A DNA stretch of 64,000 bases from Gephyromycinifex aptenodytis. Its GTDB lineage: Bacteria; Actinomycetota; Actinomycetes; Actinomycetales; Dermatophilaceae. The translations under genes were made by a program, and so were the position numbers. Under the pieces are notes generated by a model that saw only the letters and a program-made list of their open reading frames with translations, made no database searches and had not been told where the DNA came from. Position 1 is the first letter of the stretch, and every line of letters begins with the position of its first letter. Of this stretch, positions 8,573 to 17,583 are shown in pieces. The stretch spans positions 3,224,001-3,288,000 of the forward strand of contig NZ_CP051155.1 in NCBI RefSeq assembly GCF_012277275.1. Direction: 5' to 3'.

Positions 8573-10192
8573 GTGCCAGTGAGTGGATCGTTACGGGGAG
8601 GACGTGCATCCTCCCCACGTCGACTGCAAGAGTTGTTCGTGGCCATTGTCGTGCTTGTGGCAGCGTTTTGCTTTTGTGCGGCACCGCTGGCACAGGGGGC
8701 TGAACAGCCAAAAGGGGAGTGGGGAACTGTCGCCACGGAGGTAGTCTCACTCCTGGATCAGGCGGTCGACTCCTTTGAGAAGGGGAACACCGACGAGGCC
8801 AAATCGCTTGTGAAGAAAGCCCGTTACGATGTTTTCGCCGGGAAGGGTCTGGAGGAGCAGATCGCCACCCAGGTCTCCGGTGCGGACGCCAGCAAAGCCA
8901 ATATGGATTTCGGGCTTCTCACCAAAGCGATAACTGAAAAAGACGCGGACGCGGTCAAGGCTCACGCCGAGGCGTTGGAGAGCCAGCTCACGTCTGACGC
9001 TAAAAGCCTCGACGGTGGCTCCGTCAATGCGGCGGACCTGAAGGTAAGCCCCGGCAAATGGGGGCAGACGGCCTCCACGATGGTGGGACTCCTCGACGAC
9101 GCCCTGAAGACCTATGAAGCCGGTGACGCCGAGGGCGGCAAGAATCTCGTCAATGAGGCCTACTACGGTCACTACGAGATCACGGGCTTCGAAAAAATGA
9201 CGATGGCGCAGGTCTCAGGGGGCCGAGTCGCTGCTGTTGAGTTGGAATTCGCCCTCATCAAGAAGGCCATGTCCGAGGGTAAGGGCGACGAGGTCGCTCG
9301 ACGTATCCAAGAGCTCAAGCCCCAGCTCATCGAAGACGCGAACACGCTGGACGGGTTCGACGGCACCGGCGAGGGTAAGACGACCCAGACTTCCGGTACG
9401 ACGATCTTCTTCGCCTCCTTTACGGTCATCCTGCGAGAGGGCATCGAAGCCATGCTCGTCGTGGCCGCCGTCGTCGCCTACCTGGTGAAGGCCGGTCACA
9501 AGGAGAAGACGAAGGTCGTGTGGGCCGGTGCAGCCGCCGCGCTCGTCGTCTCTGTACTGCTCGCGTTCCTCATCTCCACCTTGACCGGCTTGGCCGGCAA
9601 GGGGCAAGAACTGATGGAGGGCATCACCGCGCTCGTTGCCGTCGCGATGCTCATCTATGTTTCCAACTGGATGCTGGGTAAGTCTGAGGCCGCTGCCTGG
9701 AACAAGTTCATCAAGGACAAGACGGAAACTTCACTCGGGCGCGGATCCCTGCTGTCCCTGGCATTCGTCGCGTTCCTCGCGGTCGTGCGCGAAGGTGCCG
9801 AGACGATCCTCTTCTACCAGCCGATCCTATCCATGGCGCAGGGCGACACCCGCCCGGTCTGGTTCGGACTCGGCGTCGGTATCCTCGTACTACTCGTGGT
9901 CTATGCACTCATCCGGGCCCTCAGCATCCGCATCCCGCTGCGCCCATTCTTCCTAGCTACATCGCTACTTCTGGCAATTCTCGCGCTGACCTTCACCGGG
10001 TCGGGTATCGGAGAGCTGCAAGAAGCCGATGTCGTCTCGGTGACGCCCATCGCGGGTATTCCGACTATCGATCTCTTGGGGATTTACCCCCGAGTGGAGA
10101 ACCTGGCCGCACAGGCCTTGGTTCTCGCCCTGATGATTGGCTTGTTCATTTACGGATCGCGGCGTAACAACCGCCTGAAGGCAAGTCAGTGA
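8573..10192 (+). CDS. FTR1/EfeU/FetM-type iron permease with duplicated extracytoplasmic domain
   Basis: High-affinity iron permease of the cytoplasmic membrane. A signal or membrane segment at about 20-40 is followed by an extracytoplasmic region made of two homologous repeats, residues 47-148 and 161-261; each begins G-E/K-W-G, has a YE or FEKG turn and ends with DANTLDG or DAKSLDG. The FTR1 core starts near 275 with about seven membrane helices and carries both iron-coordinating motifs, REGIE (288-292) and REGAE (406-410). 539 residues fits the long FetM-like form rather than short EfeU. The GTG start (8573; GTG 8579 is an alternative) has no strong ribosome site. First gene of an eight-gene cassette behind an IdeR box. 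Confidence 0.93.
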   Translation: MPVSGSLRGGRASSPRRLQELFVAIVVLVAAFCFCAAPLAQGAEQPKGEWGTVATEVVSLLDQAVDSFEKGNTDEAKSLVKKARYDVFAGKGLEEQIATQVSGADASKANMDFGLLTKAITEKDADAVKAHAEALESQLTSDAKSLDGGSVNAADLKVSPGKWGQTASTMVGLLDDALKTYEAGDAEGGKNLVNEAYYGHYEITGFEKMTMAQVSGGRVAAVELEFALIKKAMSEGKGDEVARRIQELKPQLIEDANTLDGFDGTGEGKTTQTSGTTIFFASFTVILREGIEAMLVVAAVVAYLVKAGHKEKTKVVWAGAAAALVVSVLLAFLISTLTGLAGKGQELMEGITALVAVAMLIYVSNWMLGKSEAAAWNKFIKDKTETSLGRGSLLSLAFVAFLAVVREGAETILFYQPILSMAQGDTRPVWFGLGVGILVLLVVYALIRALSIRIPLRPFFLATSLLLAILALTFTGSGIGELQEADVVSVTPIAGIPTIDLLGIYPRVENLAAQALVLALMIGLFIYGSRRNNRLKASQ

Positions 10193-10230
10193 TCGTGCCC
10201 ATCAATTACGAACCTGGAGAGAACTCCCCC

Positions 10231-10893
10231 ATGAAGACAGCACTTAAGCGTGTGACTGGCGGGCTCGCGGCAGTCGCCTTGGCTGGTTCGTTGGCCTCCT
10301 GCTCTAACGAAGGCAAGGATGCGGAGGGGGGCGCAGACGCCACCGCCACCGCCGCCGCCCCCGCCTCAGGTGAGTCCACGGAGACCCCGAAGGAAGGCGA
10401 GACTGACAGCGGTGACGCAGGCTTCCGCGAAGAGCCCATCGGCGATGAGGTCTTCGAAGGCCCGCTGAAGATCGCGGCCGTCTACTTCCAGCCGGTGGAG
10501 ATGGAACCCCAAATGGGCGTTCCTGCCGCTCAGGCTGCCATGCACCTCGAAGCTGACATCGCCGCTGTCCCCGACAACGGCCTCGGCTACGGCGCCGGCG
10601 ACTTCATTCCCGGCCTGACGGTCGACTACAAGGTGATGGACAAGAGCGACAAGGAAGTTCAGGCCGGAACGTTCATGCCGATGAACGCCTCCGATGGACC
10701 GCACTACGGTCTGAACCTGCCGGCGCTTCCCGCAGGCGACTACAAGCTCCAGATCATCGTCAAGTCTCCTGAGACCAACGGCTGGATGCTGCACACTGAC
10801 CCTGTGACTGGCGTTCCCGGCAAGTTCTGGGCCGAGCCCATCGTCGCAGAGTTCGAGAACTGGCACTGGGACCCCGCCACTGTTTGGTGGTGA
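10231..10893 (+). CDS. P19/FetP-like iron-binding lipoprotein
   Basis: P19-family periplasmic or surface proteins bind copper and iron and work with FTR1/FetM permeases (Campylobacter P19, E. coli FetP). ATG 10231 has a GGAGAG site at 10216-10221. The signal peptide ends in lipobox LASC (Cys24). A 40-residue Ala/Thr/Glu linker leads to the P19 fold, where the family's metal ligands are visible in context: MHLEADI, TFMPMNASDGPHYG and GWMLHTDPVTGV. It is 220 residues long. It follows the permease by 38 bp and belongs to the same operon. Confidence 0.92.
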   Translation: MKTALKRVTGGLAAVALAGSLASCSNEGKDAEGGADATATAAAPASGESTETPKEGETDSGDAGFREEPIGDEVFEGPLKIAAVYFQPVEMEPQMGVPAAQAAMHLEADIAAVPDNGLGYGAGDFIPGLTVDYKVMDKSDKEVQAGTFMPMNASDGPHYGLNLPALPAGDYKLQIIVKSPETNGWMLHTDPVTGVPGKFWAEPIVAEFENWHWDPATVWW

Positions 10894-10935
10894 GCCGTCG
10901 CTCAACTCATGGCTCTAGCTAAATGACAGGGGGGA

Positions 10936-12270
10936 ATGATCGTGCTCGTTCAGTTGGTTGATGTGGTCAGCGCGCTCGTGCTCGTCGGCCTCACCCTGGG
11001 GGCGCTCTTCCCCGCTGCTCGTTTGGCTACCGGCCGGGACCCGGCGCGTCCGGGTCCCCGGCCGGTGCTGTGGGGGGCGTTGGCCGGGGCCGTCCTCGGC
11101 CTGGTCATGATCGTCGTCCACCATTACGCGCTCATTCGCTTCGACCGCCAGCGCCTCACCCTGACGACGTTGGAGCCGACGGTGGCGCTCGGCGTCGCCG
11201 TCCTCGGCCTCACCTGGTGGCTGGGTCGTCGTACGCTGCGCGAGCTTGGTGGCAGCCAGGGCCTGCGGGCAGGCCGGCCACAGGTGCTGATCGCGAACCC
11301 GATCCCACCCAGCCTGCGGATGCTCACTTCCATCGTGGTGGGTCTATGGGCGATGCTCATCGTCTTCCGCGACAGCCAGATGGTGTACATGCAGGTTCGC
11401 ACCCTGGTTCCGCTGGGAGCCTCGATCTTCTCCACAGCGACCTTCCTCAATGTGCTGGGCTACATCTTCGGCGTGGTTCTCGTGCTCGTGTGCGCTATCG
11501 CGCTCACCCGTGTGTGCCAGATCCGGCCCACCTACACGCTGCCGCTGCTCACCATCCTGACGGTGCTGATCTCTCTCACCCACATCTTCTTGATCATCCG
11601 CTTGCTGCACGCGATCCGCGCCATCTACCTCTCCACAGGGGCAGCCGCGAGCGTGACGTGGTTGGTCACTCACGAGTCGTGGCTCATCCTTGCGGCGCTG
11701 GCCGTGACCGCCGGGGTGGCGTTCCCGCTGTGGAACGCCGGATGGGCGCTGCCTGCAGCGGGACCCAACCCAGCCGCGCAGCGTCTGCAGCGCGCTTCAT
11801 CGCGATCGATGACCCGCCGAGCGACGCTCACCATGGCGGCGTCCACCCTCGCCTTCCTAGTTCTCACCGTCGGTGAGCGCTACGCCACCGAAGAGGTGGA
11901 ACTCTCCGAGCCTGAGCCGTTCGAGGTCAAGGGAGAGAAGGCAGTCATCGCGCTGCCCACTCTGAACGACGGACACCTGCACCGCTTCAGCTACGACAGT
12001 ACGCAGGGAGTGGCCGTGCGCTGGATCGTCATCCAGAAGGCCGGATCCTCCTACGGAGTAGGGCTGGACGCTTGCGAGATCTGCGGACCCTCCGGCTATT
12101 ACGAAAAGGACGGGCAGGTCATCTGCAAACTGTGCAGTGTGGCCATGAACGTCGCGACCATCGGCTTCAAGGGTGGATGCAACCCGATTCCCATCGAATA
12201 CGAGGTGGTGAACAACGTGTTGACGATCCCGATCGCCGAACTGGAGAAGAGTGCCGCCGTCTTCACCTAG
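10936..12270 (+). CDS. DUF2318 membrane protein (Fe-S/metal-binding C-terminal domain)
   Basis: A polytopic membrane protein that accompanies FTR1-P19 loci; its exact role is not established. About eight hydrophobic helices fill residues 1-290, with a further segment near 300-318. The C-terminal extracytoplasmic DUF2318 domain carries two CxxC pairs, ACEICG and CKLCSV, then GFKGGCNPIPI, fit for an iron-sulfur cluster or metal site. 444 residues. ATG 10936 lies almost on the AGGGGGG ribosome site; GTG 10942 has better spacing and may be the real start. The order permease-P19-DUF2318 matches known ferrous/ferric iron clusters. Confidence 0.85.
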   Translation: MIVLVQLVDVVSALVLVGLTLGALFPAARLATGRDPARPGPRPVLWGALAGAVLGLVMIVVHHYALIRFDRQRLTLTTLEPTVALGVAVLGLTWWLGRRTLRELGGSQGLRAGRPQVLIANPIPPSLRMLTSIVVGLWAMLIVFRDSQMVYMQVRTLVPLGASIFSTATFLNVLGYIFGVVLVLVCAIALTRVCQIRPTYTLPLLTILTVLISLTHIFLIIRLLHAIRAIYLSTGAAASVTWLVTHESWLILAALAVTAGVAFPLWNAGWALPAAGPNPAAQRLQRASSRSMTRRATLTMAASTLAFLVLTVGERYATEEVELSEPEPFEVKGEKAVIALPTLNDGHLHRFSYDSTQGVAVRWIVIQKAGSSYGVGLDACEICGPSGYYEKDGQVICKLCSVAMNVATIGFKGGCNPIPIEYEVVNNVLTIPIAELEKSAAVFT

Positions 12271-12315
12271 TCCAGACCCTGTGTTCCGACGGACGTGAGT
12301 CGAGAGTGATCAACG

Positions 12316-13605
12316 ATGTTTTTCAGAATGCTCAGAGGGACGCTCCTGCATGGGCGGGGGCGGCGTCTGATGATCGTGTTGACCGTCGCGCTCGGGGCGT
12401 CCGTTGCCACCTCGATGCTTTCGGTGATGTTCGATATCGGGGACAAGGTCAACAAAGAGTTGAAGGCCTACGGCGCAAACATCGTGGTGCGCCCGAAGGG
12501 TGCCGCGGTCGTTCAGGACCTGTATCACTTCCAGGGCTCCAAGGAGCAGCAGTCCTACCTGAAGGAAGATGAACTGAAGAAGATCAAGACGATCTTCTGG
12601 ACCTACAACATCACTGACTTCGCGCCGCTGTTGAACACCGAAGCTGAGTTGAACGCAGCTGGTGCAGGCCCTGAGAAGACCCGCATCGTCGGAACCTGGT
12701 TCAAACATGAACTGAACCTGCCGGCTCAGGACACCGTCGTCACCGGTCTGGCGAACCTGCGCGGGTGGTGGACGCTGCAGGGCGACTGGCCTAAAGACGC
12801 TGATCCCAAGGGGGCCGTCGTCGGCCAAGGGGTCGCTGACAAACAGAAGCTCAAAGTCGGTGACACCTTCACCGTCGGCAGCGATAAACATCGGCAGGAG
12901 CTGGCAGTCAAGGGGATCGTCTCCACCGGGGGTGAGGAAGACAACCAGGTCTTCACCCAGATCGGCGTTGCCCAGAACCTGATCGATCGGCCGGGGGCCG
13001 TCGGGCAGATCGAGGTCTCCGCACTGACGACGCCGGATAACGAACTGGCGCGCAAGGCGGCGAAGAATCCGAACAGTCTGTCGATCTCGGAACGCGAGAC
13101 CTGGTACTGCACCGCCTATGTCTCCTCCATCGCCTACCAGATCGAGGAGACGATCAGCGACGCCGTCGCCCGTCCGGTGCGGCAGGTCTCCGAATCCGAG
13201 GGCGCCATTTTGGAGAAGACGCAGCTGCTCATGGTGCTCACGACGTTGCTCTCGATGGCGGGATCGGCGCTGGCGATAGCCAACCTGGTGACGGCAAATG
13301 TCATGGAGCGGGCCCGAGAAAGCGGCTTGCTGAAGGCTGTCGGGGGCCGCGACGTTTCCGTCGCGGGGCTGATCCTGACCGAGATCGTGATCATCGGTTG
13401 CGTCGGAGGTCTGATCGGATACGTGGCCGGTATCGGGCTGGCTCAACTCATCGGCTACATGGTGTTCGGGTCGGGGATCAGCGTGGTGCCAGCAGTCGCA
13501 GGGATCGTGGCGGCTCTGGTGATCGTGGTCGTACTGCTCGGCTCGATCCCAGCGATCCGCTTCCTGCTGCGTCTGCGGCCCGCAGAAGTACTCCACGGAC
13601 GGTGA
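12316..13605 (+). CDS. FtsX/MacB-type ABC permease of the iron cassette, copy 1
   Basis: The 429-residue protein has one N-terminal membrane helix (about 20-40), a large extracytoplasmic MacB-PCD-like domain and three C-terminal helices ending in LRPAEVLHGR, the classic FtsX-domain topology of a type VII ABC permease. Such pairs with a LolD/MacB-like ATPase occur in FetMP/P19 iron loci, where they are required for full iron uptake, but the transported item is unknown. A GAGAG ribosome site precedes ATG 12316. It lies 3 bp upstream of the second permease, so it is co-transcribed. Confidence 0.88.
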   Translation: MFFRMLRGTLLHGRGRRLMIVLTVALGASVATSMLSVMFDIGDKVNKELKAYGANIVVRPKGAAVVQDLYHFQGSKEQQSYLKEDELKKIKTIFWTYNITDFAPLLNTEAELNAAGAGPEKTRIVGTWFKHELNLPAQDTVVTGLANLRGWWTLQGDWPKDADPKGAVVGQGVADKQKLKVGDTFTVGSDKHRQELAVKGIVSTGGEEDNQVFTQIGVAQNLIDRPGAVGQIEVSALTTPDNELARKAAKNPNSLSISERETWYCTAYVSSIAYQIEETISDAVARPVRQVSESEGAILEKTQLLMVLTTLLSMAGSALAIANLVTANVMERARESGLLKAVGGRDVSVAGLILTEIVIIGCVGGLIGYVAGIGLAQLIGYMVFGSGISVVPAVAGIVAALVIVVVLLGSIPAIRFLLRLRPAEVLHGR

Positions 13606-13608
13606 CCC

Positions 13609-14925
13609 ATGAATAAACGCAAGATGTTCGTGCGGATCGTGCTGTCCTCGATCATGCGCCGCCGGTCGCGGGTCCTCATCGCCATGGTCGCGGTCGCTAT
13701 CGGCGCAACAACCTTGGCTTCCCTAGCGATGATCACCATCGACGTGCCCCGCCAGATGGCCCGCGAGATGCGCTCCTACGGCGCAAACATGGTGGTCCTG
13801 CCCAAGGGGGACCACGATTCGTTCCCACCCGCGGTACTGGATGAGATCAAGGGTGACCTGCCCGACACGATCCTCATCGGATCGGTGGGCCTGGAGTACC
13901 AGCCGATCACCATCAACGGGCTGCCCTACGTGGCCGCCGGAACCTCGCTGAAGGCAGCGCGAGAGATCAATCCCTACTGGTACGTGGACGGGCAGTGGCC
14001 GACCAAACCGGGTCAGGTCCTCATCGGGCGCGAGATTGCGCGAGCGACGGACGTCAAGGTCGGCGATAGCCTCACCCTGACCCAGCTCATCGGGGAGAGC
14101 CCATCCGCGCCCCCTGCAGAACCCGACACCCTCGAGGCCAAGGGCCACGCGGCCGACGGACACGCCGCCGACGGACACGCGGCTCACATGGCTGCGCCCG
14201 GGCAGTTGACGAACGAAGGCGGAAAACCTATCGCGCCGCCTGACAAGAAGCTCAAGGACGCCGCCCCCGGTGGGGGTGCGGATATGCGTGAGCTCAAGGT
14301 GGTGATCACAGGTGTCCTGGAAACCGGTGGCTCAGAAGACGGTTTCGTCTACCTGGAATCCGCGGATCTGGCCGAACTGACCGGGAAGCCTTATCAGCTG
14401 ACCGTCGCAGAGCTTTCGATCGCACCCAAGGAAGAATCGATCGAGGCGCTGGCAACGCGATTGACCACCGCGCATCCGCAGATCAACGCTGAGCCGGTAA
14501 CGCGGCTTACCCATTCGGACGCTAACGTGCTCGAGATGCTGCGCTCCCTGATGGCGATCATCTCGCTCATCGTGTTGGCGCTCATCATGATCGGGGTTTC
14601 CACCACAATGATGGCTGTCGTCACCGAGCGGCGGAACGAGATTGGTCTGCGCAAGGCGCTCGGTGCGGACAACCGCTCGATCGTGGGCGAGTTCCTCGGC
14701 GAAGCCGTCGTACTCGGTCTGGTCGGCGGAGCCCTCGGCGCCGCCATGGGCTATGGGTTGGCCCAGGTCATCTCGTTGAATGTGTTCCACCGAACTGTGG
14801 CCTTCCAGCCGCTCGTGGTGATTGCCACGGTGCTGGTGTCAGTCCTGATCTCGACCCTTGCCAGCCTCTTCCCGGTACGCCGCGCCATCGACATCGACCC
14901 CGCCCTCGTGCTTCGCGGAGAATAA
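13609..14925 (+). CDS. FtsX/MacB-type ABC permease of the iron cassette, copy 2, with His-rich loop
   Basis: Paralogue of the preceding permease (438 residues): helix at about 22-43, extracytoplasmic domain 45-310, three C-terminal helices, ending DIDPALVLRGE. The extracytoplasmic domain contains an inserted low-complexity stretch (about 165-220) with a histidine repeat, GHAADGHAADGHAAH (H180, H185, H190, H193) followed by a Met, a plausible loose metal-binding segment absent from copy 1. It presumably forms a heterodimer with copy 1, energised by the ATPase 9 bp downstream. Confidence 0.88.
   Translation: MNKRKMFVRIVLSSIMRRRSRVLIAMVAVAIGATTLASLAMITIDVPRQMAREMRSYGANMVVLPKGDHDSFPPAVLDEIKGDLPDTILIGSVGLEYQPITINGLPYVAAGTSLKAAREINPYWYVDGQWPTKPGQVLIGREIARATDVKVGDSLTLTQLIGESPSAPPAEPDTLEAKGHAADGHAADGHAAHMAAPGQLTNEGGKPIAPPDKKLKDAAPGGGADMRELKVVITGVLETGGSEDGFVYLESADLAELTGKPYQLTVAELSIAPKEESIEALATRLTTAHPQINAEPVTRLTHSDANVLEMLRSLMAIISLIVLALIMIGVSTTMMAVVTERRNEIGLRKALGADNRSIVGEFLGEAVVLGLVGGALGAAMGYGLAQVISLNVFHRTVAFQPLVVIATVLVSVLISTLASLFPVRRAIDIDPALVLRGE
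14146..14187 (+). repeat. Tandem His-coding repeat inside permease 2
   Basis: Imperfect 15-bp units encode G-H-A-A-D three times (the last degenerate), placing histidines every fifth residue. The region is low-complexity, so repeat number may vary between strains. Confidence 0.7.
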
Positions 14926-14934
14926 GGAAACGTG

Positions 14935-15639
14935 ATGACCGATTCACCCTTGATCGAGATGACCGACGTTTCCAAGATTTACGGGGACCTACACGCTCTG
15001 GACCATGTGGACCTGAGCGTTTTCGCCGGCCAGTGGATGTCCATTGTGGGGCCCTCCGGATCGGGCAAAACGACGTTGATGAACATCATCGGCTGCATGG
15101 ACCGTCCGAGCACCGGCACTGTCCTGCTGGATGGCAAGGACATCTCCACGATGACCGCCTACGACCTGACGCAGGTGCGCCGCGAGACGATCGGTCTGGT
15201 GTTCCAGCAGTTCCACCTGATCGGCCACCTCACCGCCGTCGAGAACGTCATGGTCTCGCAGTACTACCACTCGGTGCCGGATGAGAAAGAGGCCATGCAG
15301 GCATTGGACCGGGTGGGTCTGGCAGATCGTGCCACCCACTTGCCGCGCCAGCTCTCCGGTGGGGAACAGCAGCGCGTCTGCGTTGCCCGCGCCCTCATCA
15401 ACTACCCCAAGGTCGTGCTCGCTGATGAGCCCACCGGTAACCTCGATGAGAAGAACGAGCACATCGTGCTGGGTATCTTCGAACAGTTGCACCGTGAGGG
15501 AACCACCCTCATCGTGGTGACCCACGACGCGACGGTCGCAGGTAAGTCCGAGCGGGTGGTGCGGCTCGACCACGGCAAGGTGGTCTCCGACATCTTCAAC
15601 GATTCCACCCAGACCGTCCAGGTCGGTAGGGAACGGTAA
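14935..15639 (+). CDS. ABC transporter ATPase of the iron cassette (LolD/MacB type)
   Basis: Cytoplasmic ATPase expected to drive the two FtsX-type permeases. ATG 14935 is favoured over GTG 14932 because of the AAGGA site at 14924-14928. The 234-residue protein has Walker [10 protein letters not shown] near 40, the Q-loop VFQQFHLIG, the signature LSGGEQQRV near 142, Walker [13 protein letters not shown] and the switch His (VVTHD). Length and motifs match MacB/LolD-type subunits. FtsE was considered and set aside because the context is iron transport and there are two permeases. Confidence 0.92.
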   Translation: MTDSPLIEMTDVSKIYGDLHALDHVDLSVFAGQWMSIVGPSGSGKTTLMNIIGCMDRPSTGTVLLDGKDISTMTAYDLTQVRRETIGLVFQQFHLIGHLTAVENVMVSQYYHSVPDEKEAMQALDRVGLADRATHLPRQLSGGEQQRVCVARALINYPKVVLADEPTGNLDEKNEHIVLGIFEQLHREGTTLIVVTHDATVAGKSERVVRLDHGKVVSDIFNDSTQTVQVGRER

Positions 15640-15644
15640 CGACG

Positions 15645-16166
15645 GTGGATCGCAAGAGTGCCCGCGCTCTGGAAATTGCAGGTCTGAGCCTGGCCGGCCT
15701 GTTCATGATGTCGGCATGCTCACCGCCGCACGTCATCGACACGAGTGTGCCCCTGCGAGACGGGGAGTACGTGGGACGCTCCAACCCAGACGAGCAGGGC
15801 GCCATCGGGACGGTGAAGATCACGGTGGCCAACGGTGCCATTGCTTCGACGTCGTTCGAGACTGTGACCGCCGACGGGCAGAAGAAGGATGCGGACTACG
15901 GCAAGACCAGTGCCGGGGACGTGGGTAACGCCGAGTACTACCAGCGTGCCCAGGCAGCGGTGGCCTCCTACAGCCAGTACGCCGAACAACTCACGCAGAA
16001 GCAGGACCCGATGTCGGTCGACATCATCTCCGGGGCGACTGTCGCCCACTCCCAGTTCCTGCAGGCCGCGGTTCGTGCGGTGATGGCGTCCCAGGGTGTG
16101 CAGGACGACGGACGCGCCGACTCGATCAACATGCCGAGCCTCGACCTGGACGAGAACGACTACTAG
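15645..16166 (+). CDS. FMN-binding (flavinylated) lipoprotein
   Basis: The 173-residue protein has a signal peptide with lipobox MSAC (Cys25) and an FMN-binding domain. Its flavinylation motif D-x-x-S-G-A-T is seen as DIISGAT, with Thr132 the expected site of covalent FMN attachment by ApbE. Such proteins carry electrons outside the membrane in Rnf/Nqr-like and other extracytoplasmic redox systems. Next to FTR1-P19 the likely job is electron delivery for iron reduction or redox cycling; that is inference. GTG 15645 lies 5 bp after the ATPase, and the stop codon is directly followed by the apbE start. Confidence 0.88.
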   Translation: MDRKSARALEIAGLSLAGLFMMSACSPPHVIDTSVPLRDGEYVGRSNPDEQGAIGTVKITVANGAIASTSFETVTADGQKKDADYGKTSAGDVGNAEYYQRAQAAVASYSQYAEQLTQKQDPMSVDIISGATVAHSQFLQAAVRAVMASQGVQDDGRADSINMPSLDLDENDY

Positions 16167-17168
16167 ATGGAACCGGCCCTCGGGCGCGCCCGGCTGCGTT
16201 CCCACGACGGGCAATTCCGCACCTCGTTCGCCTCGATGGGAACTGTCGTGGAGGTCATTGCTGTCGGGGAGGCCGAGCCTGCCCTGGCGGGACGGCTGGC
16301 CGGGCGCTGCCTGCACGCAGAGCGACTGTGGTCGCGCTTCCTTCCCGACTCCGACGTCTCCCGGCTCAACACCGAAGCACAGCAGACGGGGGAGTGGGTC
16401 CGGGTCAGTGCGGAGACGGCCGCGATACTGCAGCTGGCGATGACGTGGGTGCAACGCACAGACGGAGCGTTCACGCCGTTGATCGGCCCACTGACCAAGC
16501 TCTGGGATGTGCGGACGTGGTTGCGGCAGATCGCCCAGCATTCGACACCACCGCAGCTGCCCACCCCGGCCGAGATTGACCGCGCCCGCGAGCGGTGCCG
16601 CCCGGAACTGCTCGAAAGCGACGGCGATCGGCGTTTCCGCCTCCGCGAAGGTGCCCAACTCGATTTGGGCGGCCTGGCCAAAGGGCTGATCGCGGACGAA
16701 CTTCGTGGACTGTGCCAGGAGGCTGGGCTGAGTTCGGTGCTCGTCTCGATCGGGACGTCCTCGGTTGCGGCGTGCGGGGAGCGCGCCCCGGACGTGGCAT
16801 GGCGGGTGGGCCTGCGCGCATTGGAAGGGGACCCGCATACCCTTCTGGGCTCCGTGGATCTACACGATGCTTCGCTGGCGACCTCAGCCGACAATCTGCA
16901 GCGGCTGCCCACCTTGATTGACGGCCTGGCCGTCCACCACGTGATCGATCCCCGCACCGGACTGCCGTCGGCTTCAGGGGTACGCCTGGCCAGCGTGGTG
17001 GCCCGAGACGGACTGACAGCCGAGGTTGCCGCCACAGCGCTCATGGTGACCGGGGAGTTGCCCGCCCAACTCAGTGGCGATGTCGAGTTCCTCATCGCGA
17101 GGGAAGACAGCACGGTGGAGGTCTCACCTGCCGGGTCCGAGATCTTCCATCGCCCGCAGGTGGCGTGA
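16167..17168 (+). CDS. apbE: FAD:protein FMN transferase (ApbE)
   Basis: ApbE splits FAD and attaches FMN through a phosphoester bond to Thr/Ser in a D-x-x-S/T-G-A-T motif; the gene immediately upstream encodes such a substrate. Motifs seen: [11 protein letters not shown] near residue 25, [15 protein letters not shown] near 168, VSIGTSS, and [12 protein letters not shown] near 255. Length is 333 residues. No signal peptide or lipobox is visible at the N-terminus ([16 protein letters not shown]), unusual because ApbE commonly acts outside the membrane. ATG 16167 directly abuts the previous TAG. It is the last gene of the iron cassette. Confidence 0.92.
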   Translation: MEPALGRARLRSHDGQFRTSFASMGTVVEVIAVGEAEPALAGRLAGRCLHAERLWSRFLPDSDVSRLNTEAQQTGEWVRVSAETAAILQLAMTWVQRTDGAFTPLIGPLTKLWDVRTWLRQIAQHSTPPQLPTPAEIDRARERCRPELLESDGDRRFRLREGAQLDLGGLAKGLIADELRGLCQEAGLSSVLVSIGTSSVAACGERAPDVAWRVGLRALEGDPHTLLGSVDLHDASLATSADNLQRLPTLIDGLAVHHVIDPRTGLPSASGVRLASVVARDGLTAEVAATALMVTGELPAQLSGDVEFLIAREDSTVEVSPAGSEIFHRPQVA

Positions 17169-17232
17169 GCCTGCGCTCGGGTACAGCCGAGGGGGTACGC
17201 CCCGGTCACGGGCAGGTCCGGTGGTCGGCGCC

Positions 17233-17238
17233 TAAGGT
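17233..17238 (+). promoter_or_regulatory. -10 hexamer TAAGGT before the acylphosphatase gene
   Basis: TAAGGT ends 7 nt before ATG 17246 with no Shine-Dalgarno sequence, a leaderless arrangement. Confidence 0.45.
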
Positions 17239-17245
17239 GTGCGGT

Positions 17246-17527
17246 ATGGAAAGAGCGACGATTTTCGTCTCCGGAACGGTGCAGGGCGTGGGCTTTCGCT
17301 GGTGGACCCGAGCGCGCGCATTGGAGTTGGGGCTGGTCGGTTTCGCTCGCAACCTGCCCGATGGGCGCGTCGAGGTGTTGGCCCAAGGCGAACGGGCTGA
17401 CGTTGAACGCCTCGAGGAGCTCTTGCGCGAAAAGCCCAGCACGATGCGGCGTCCGGGTCGAGTCACCACGTGCACGACGCAATGGGGAACTCCGCGCTCG
17501 GATCTGAGCGGGTTCGTCGAGCGCTGA
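17246..17527 (+). CDS. acyP: Acylphosphatase
   Basis: Small enzyme (93 residues) hydrolysing acylphosphates. The signature [15 protein letters not shown] near residue 8 contains the phosphate-binding loop and catalytic Arg, and [12 protein letters not shown] holds the catalytic Asn. The normal length is about 90. In many actinobacteria acyP lies just before smc; here aspartase and a lipoprotein intervene. The upstream hexamer TAAGGT points to a leaderless message, and a terminator follows. Confidence 0.92.
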   Translation: MERATIFVSGTVQGVGFRWWTRARALELGLVGFARNLPDGRVEVLAQGERADVERLEELLREKPSTMRRPGRVTTCTTQWGTPRSDLSGFVER

Positions 17528-17583
17528 GACCGCCCCGGGCACCTGAAGCCGGCGCCGGTCGAACGTCCCCTAGGCGGTCTTTT
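17528..17583 (+). terminator. Terminator after acyP
   Basis: Arms GACCGCC (17528-17534) and GGCGGTC (17573-17579) enclose an inner GC-rich structured loop and are followed by TTTT. It starts right after the acyP stop. Confidence 0.6.

Noticed and set aside
12316-15639. Possible FtsEX cell-division pair
   Set aside because: Two permeases with MacB-type extracytoplasmic domains in an iron operon; FtsX is single and FtsE-FtsX order differs.
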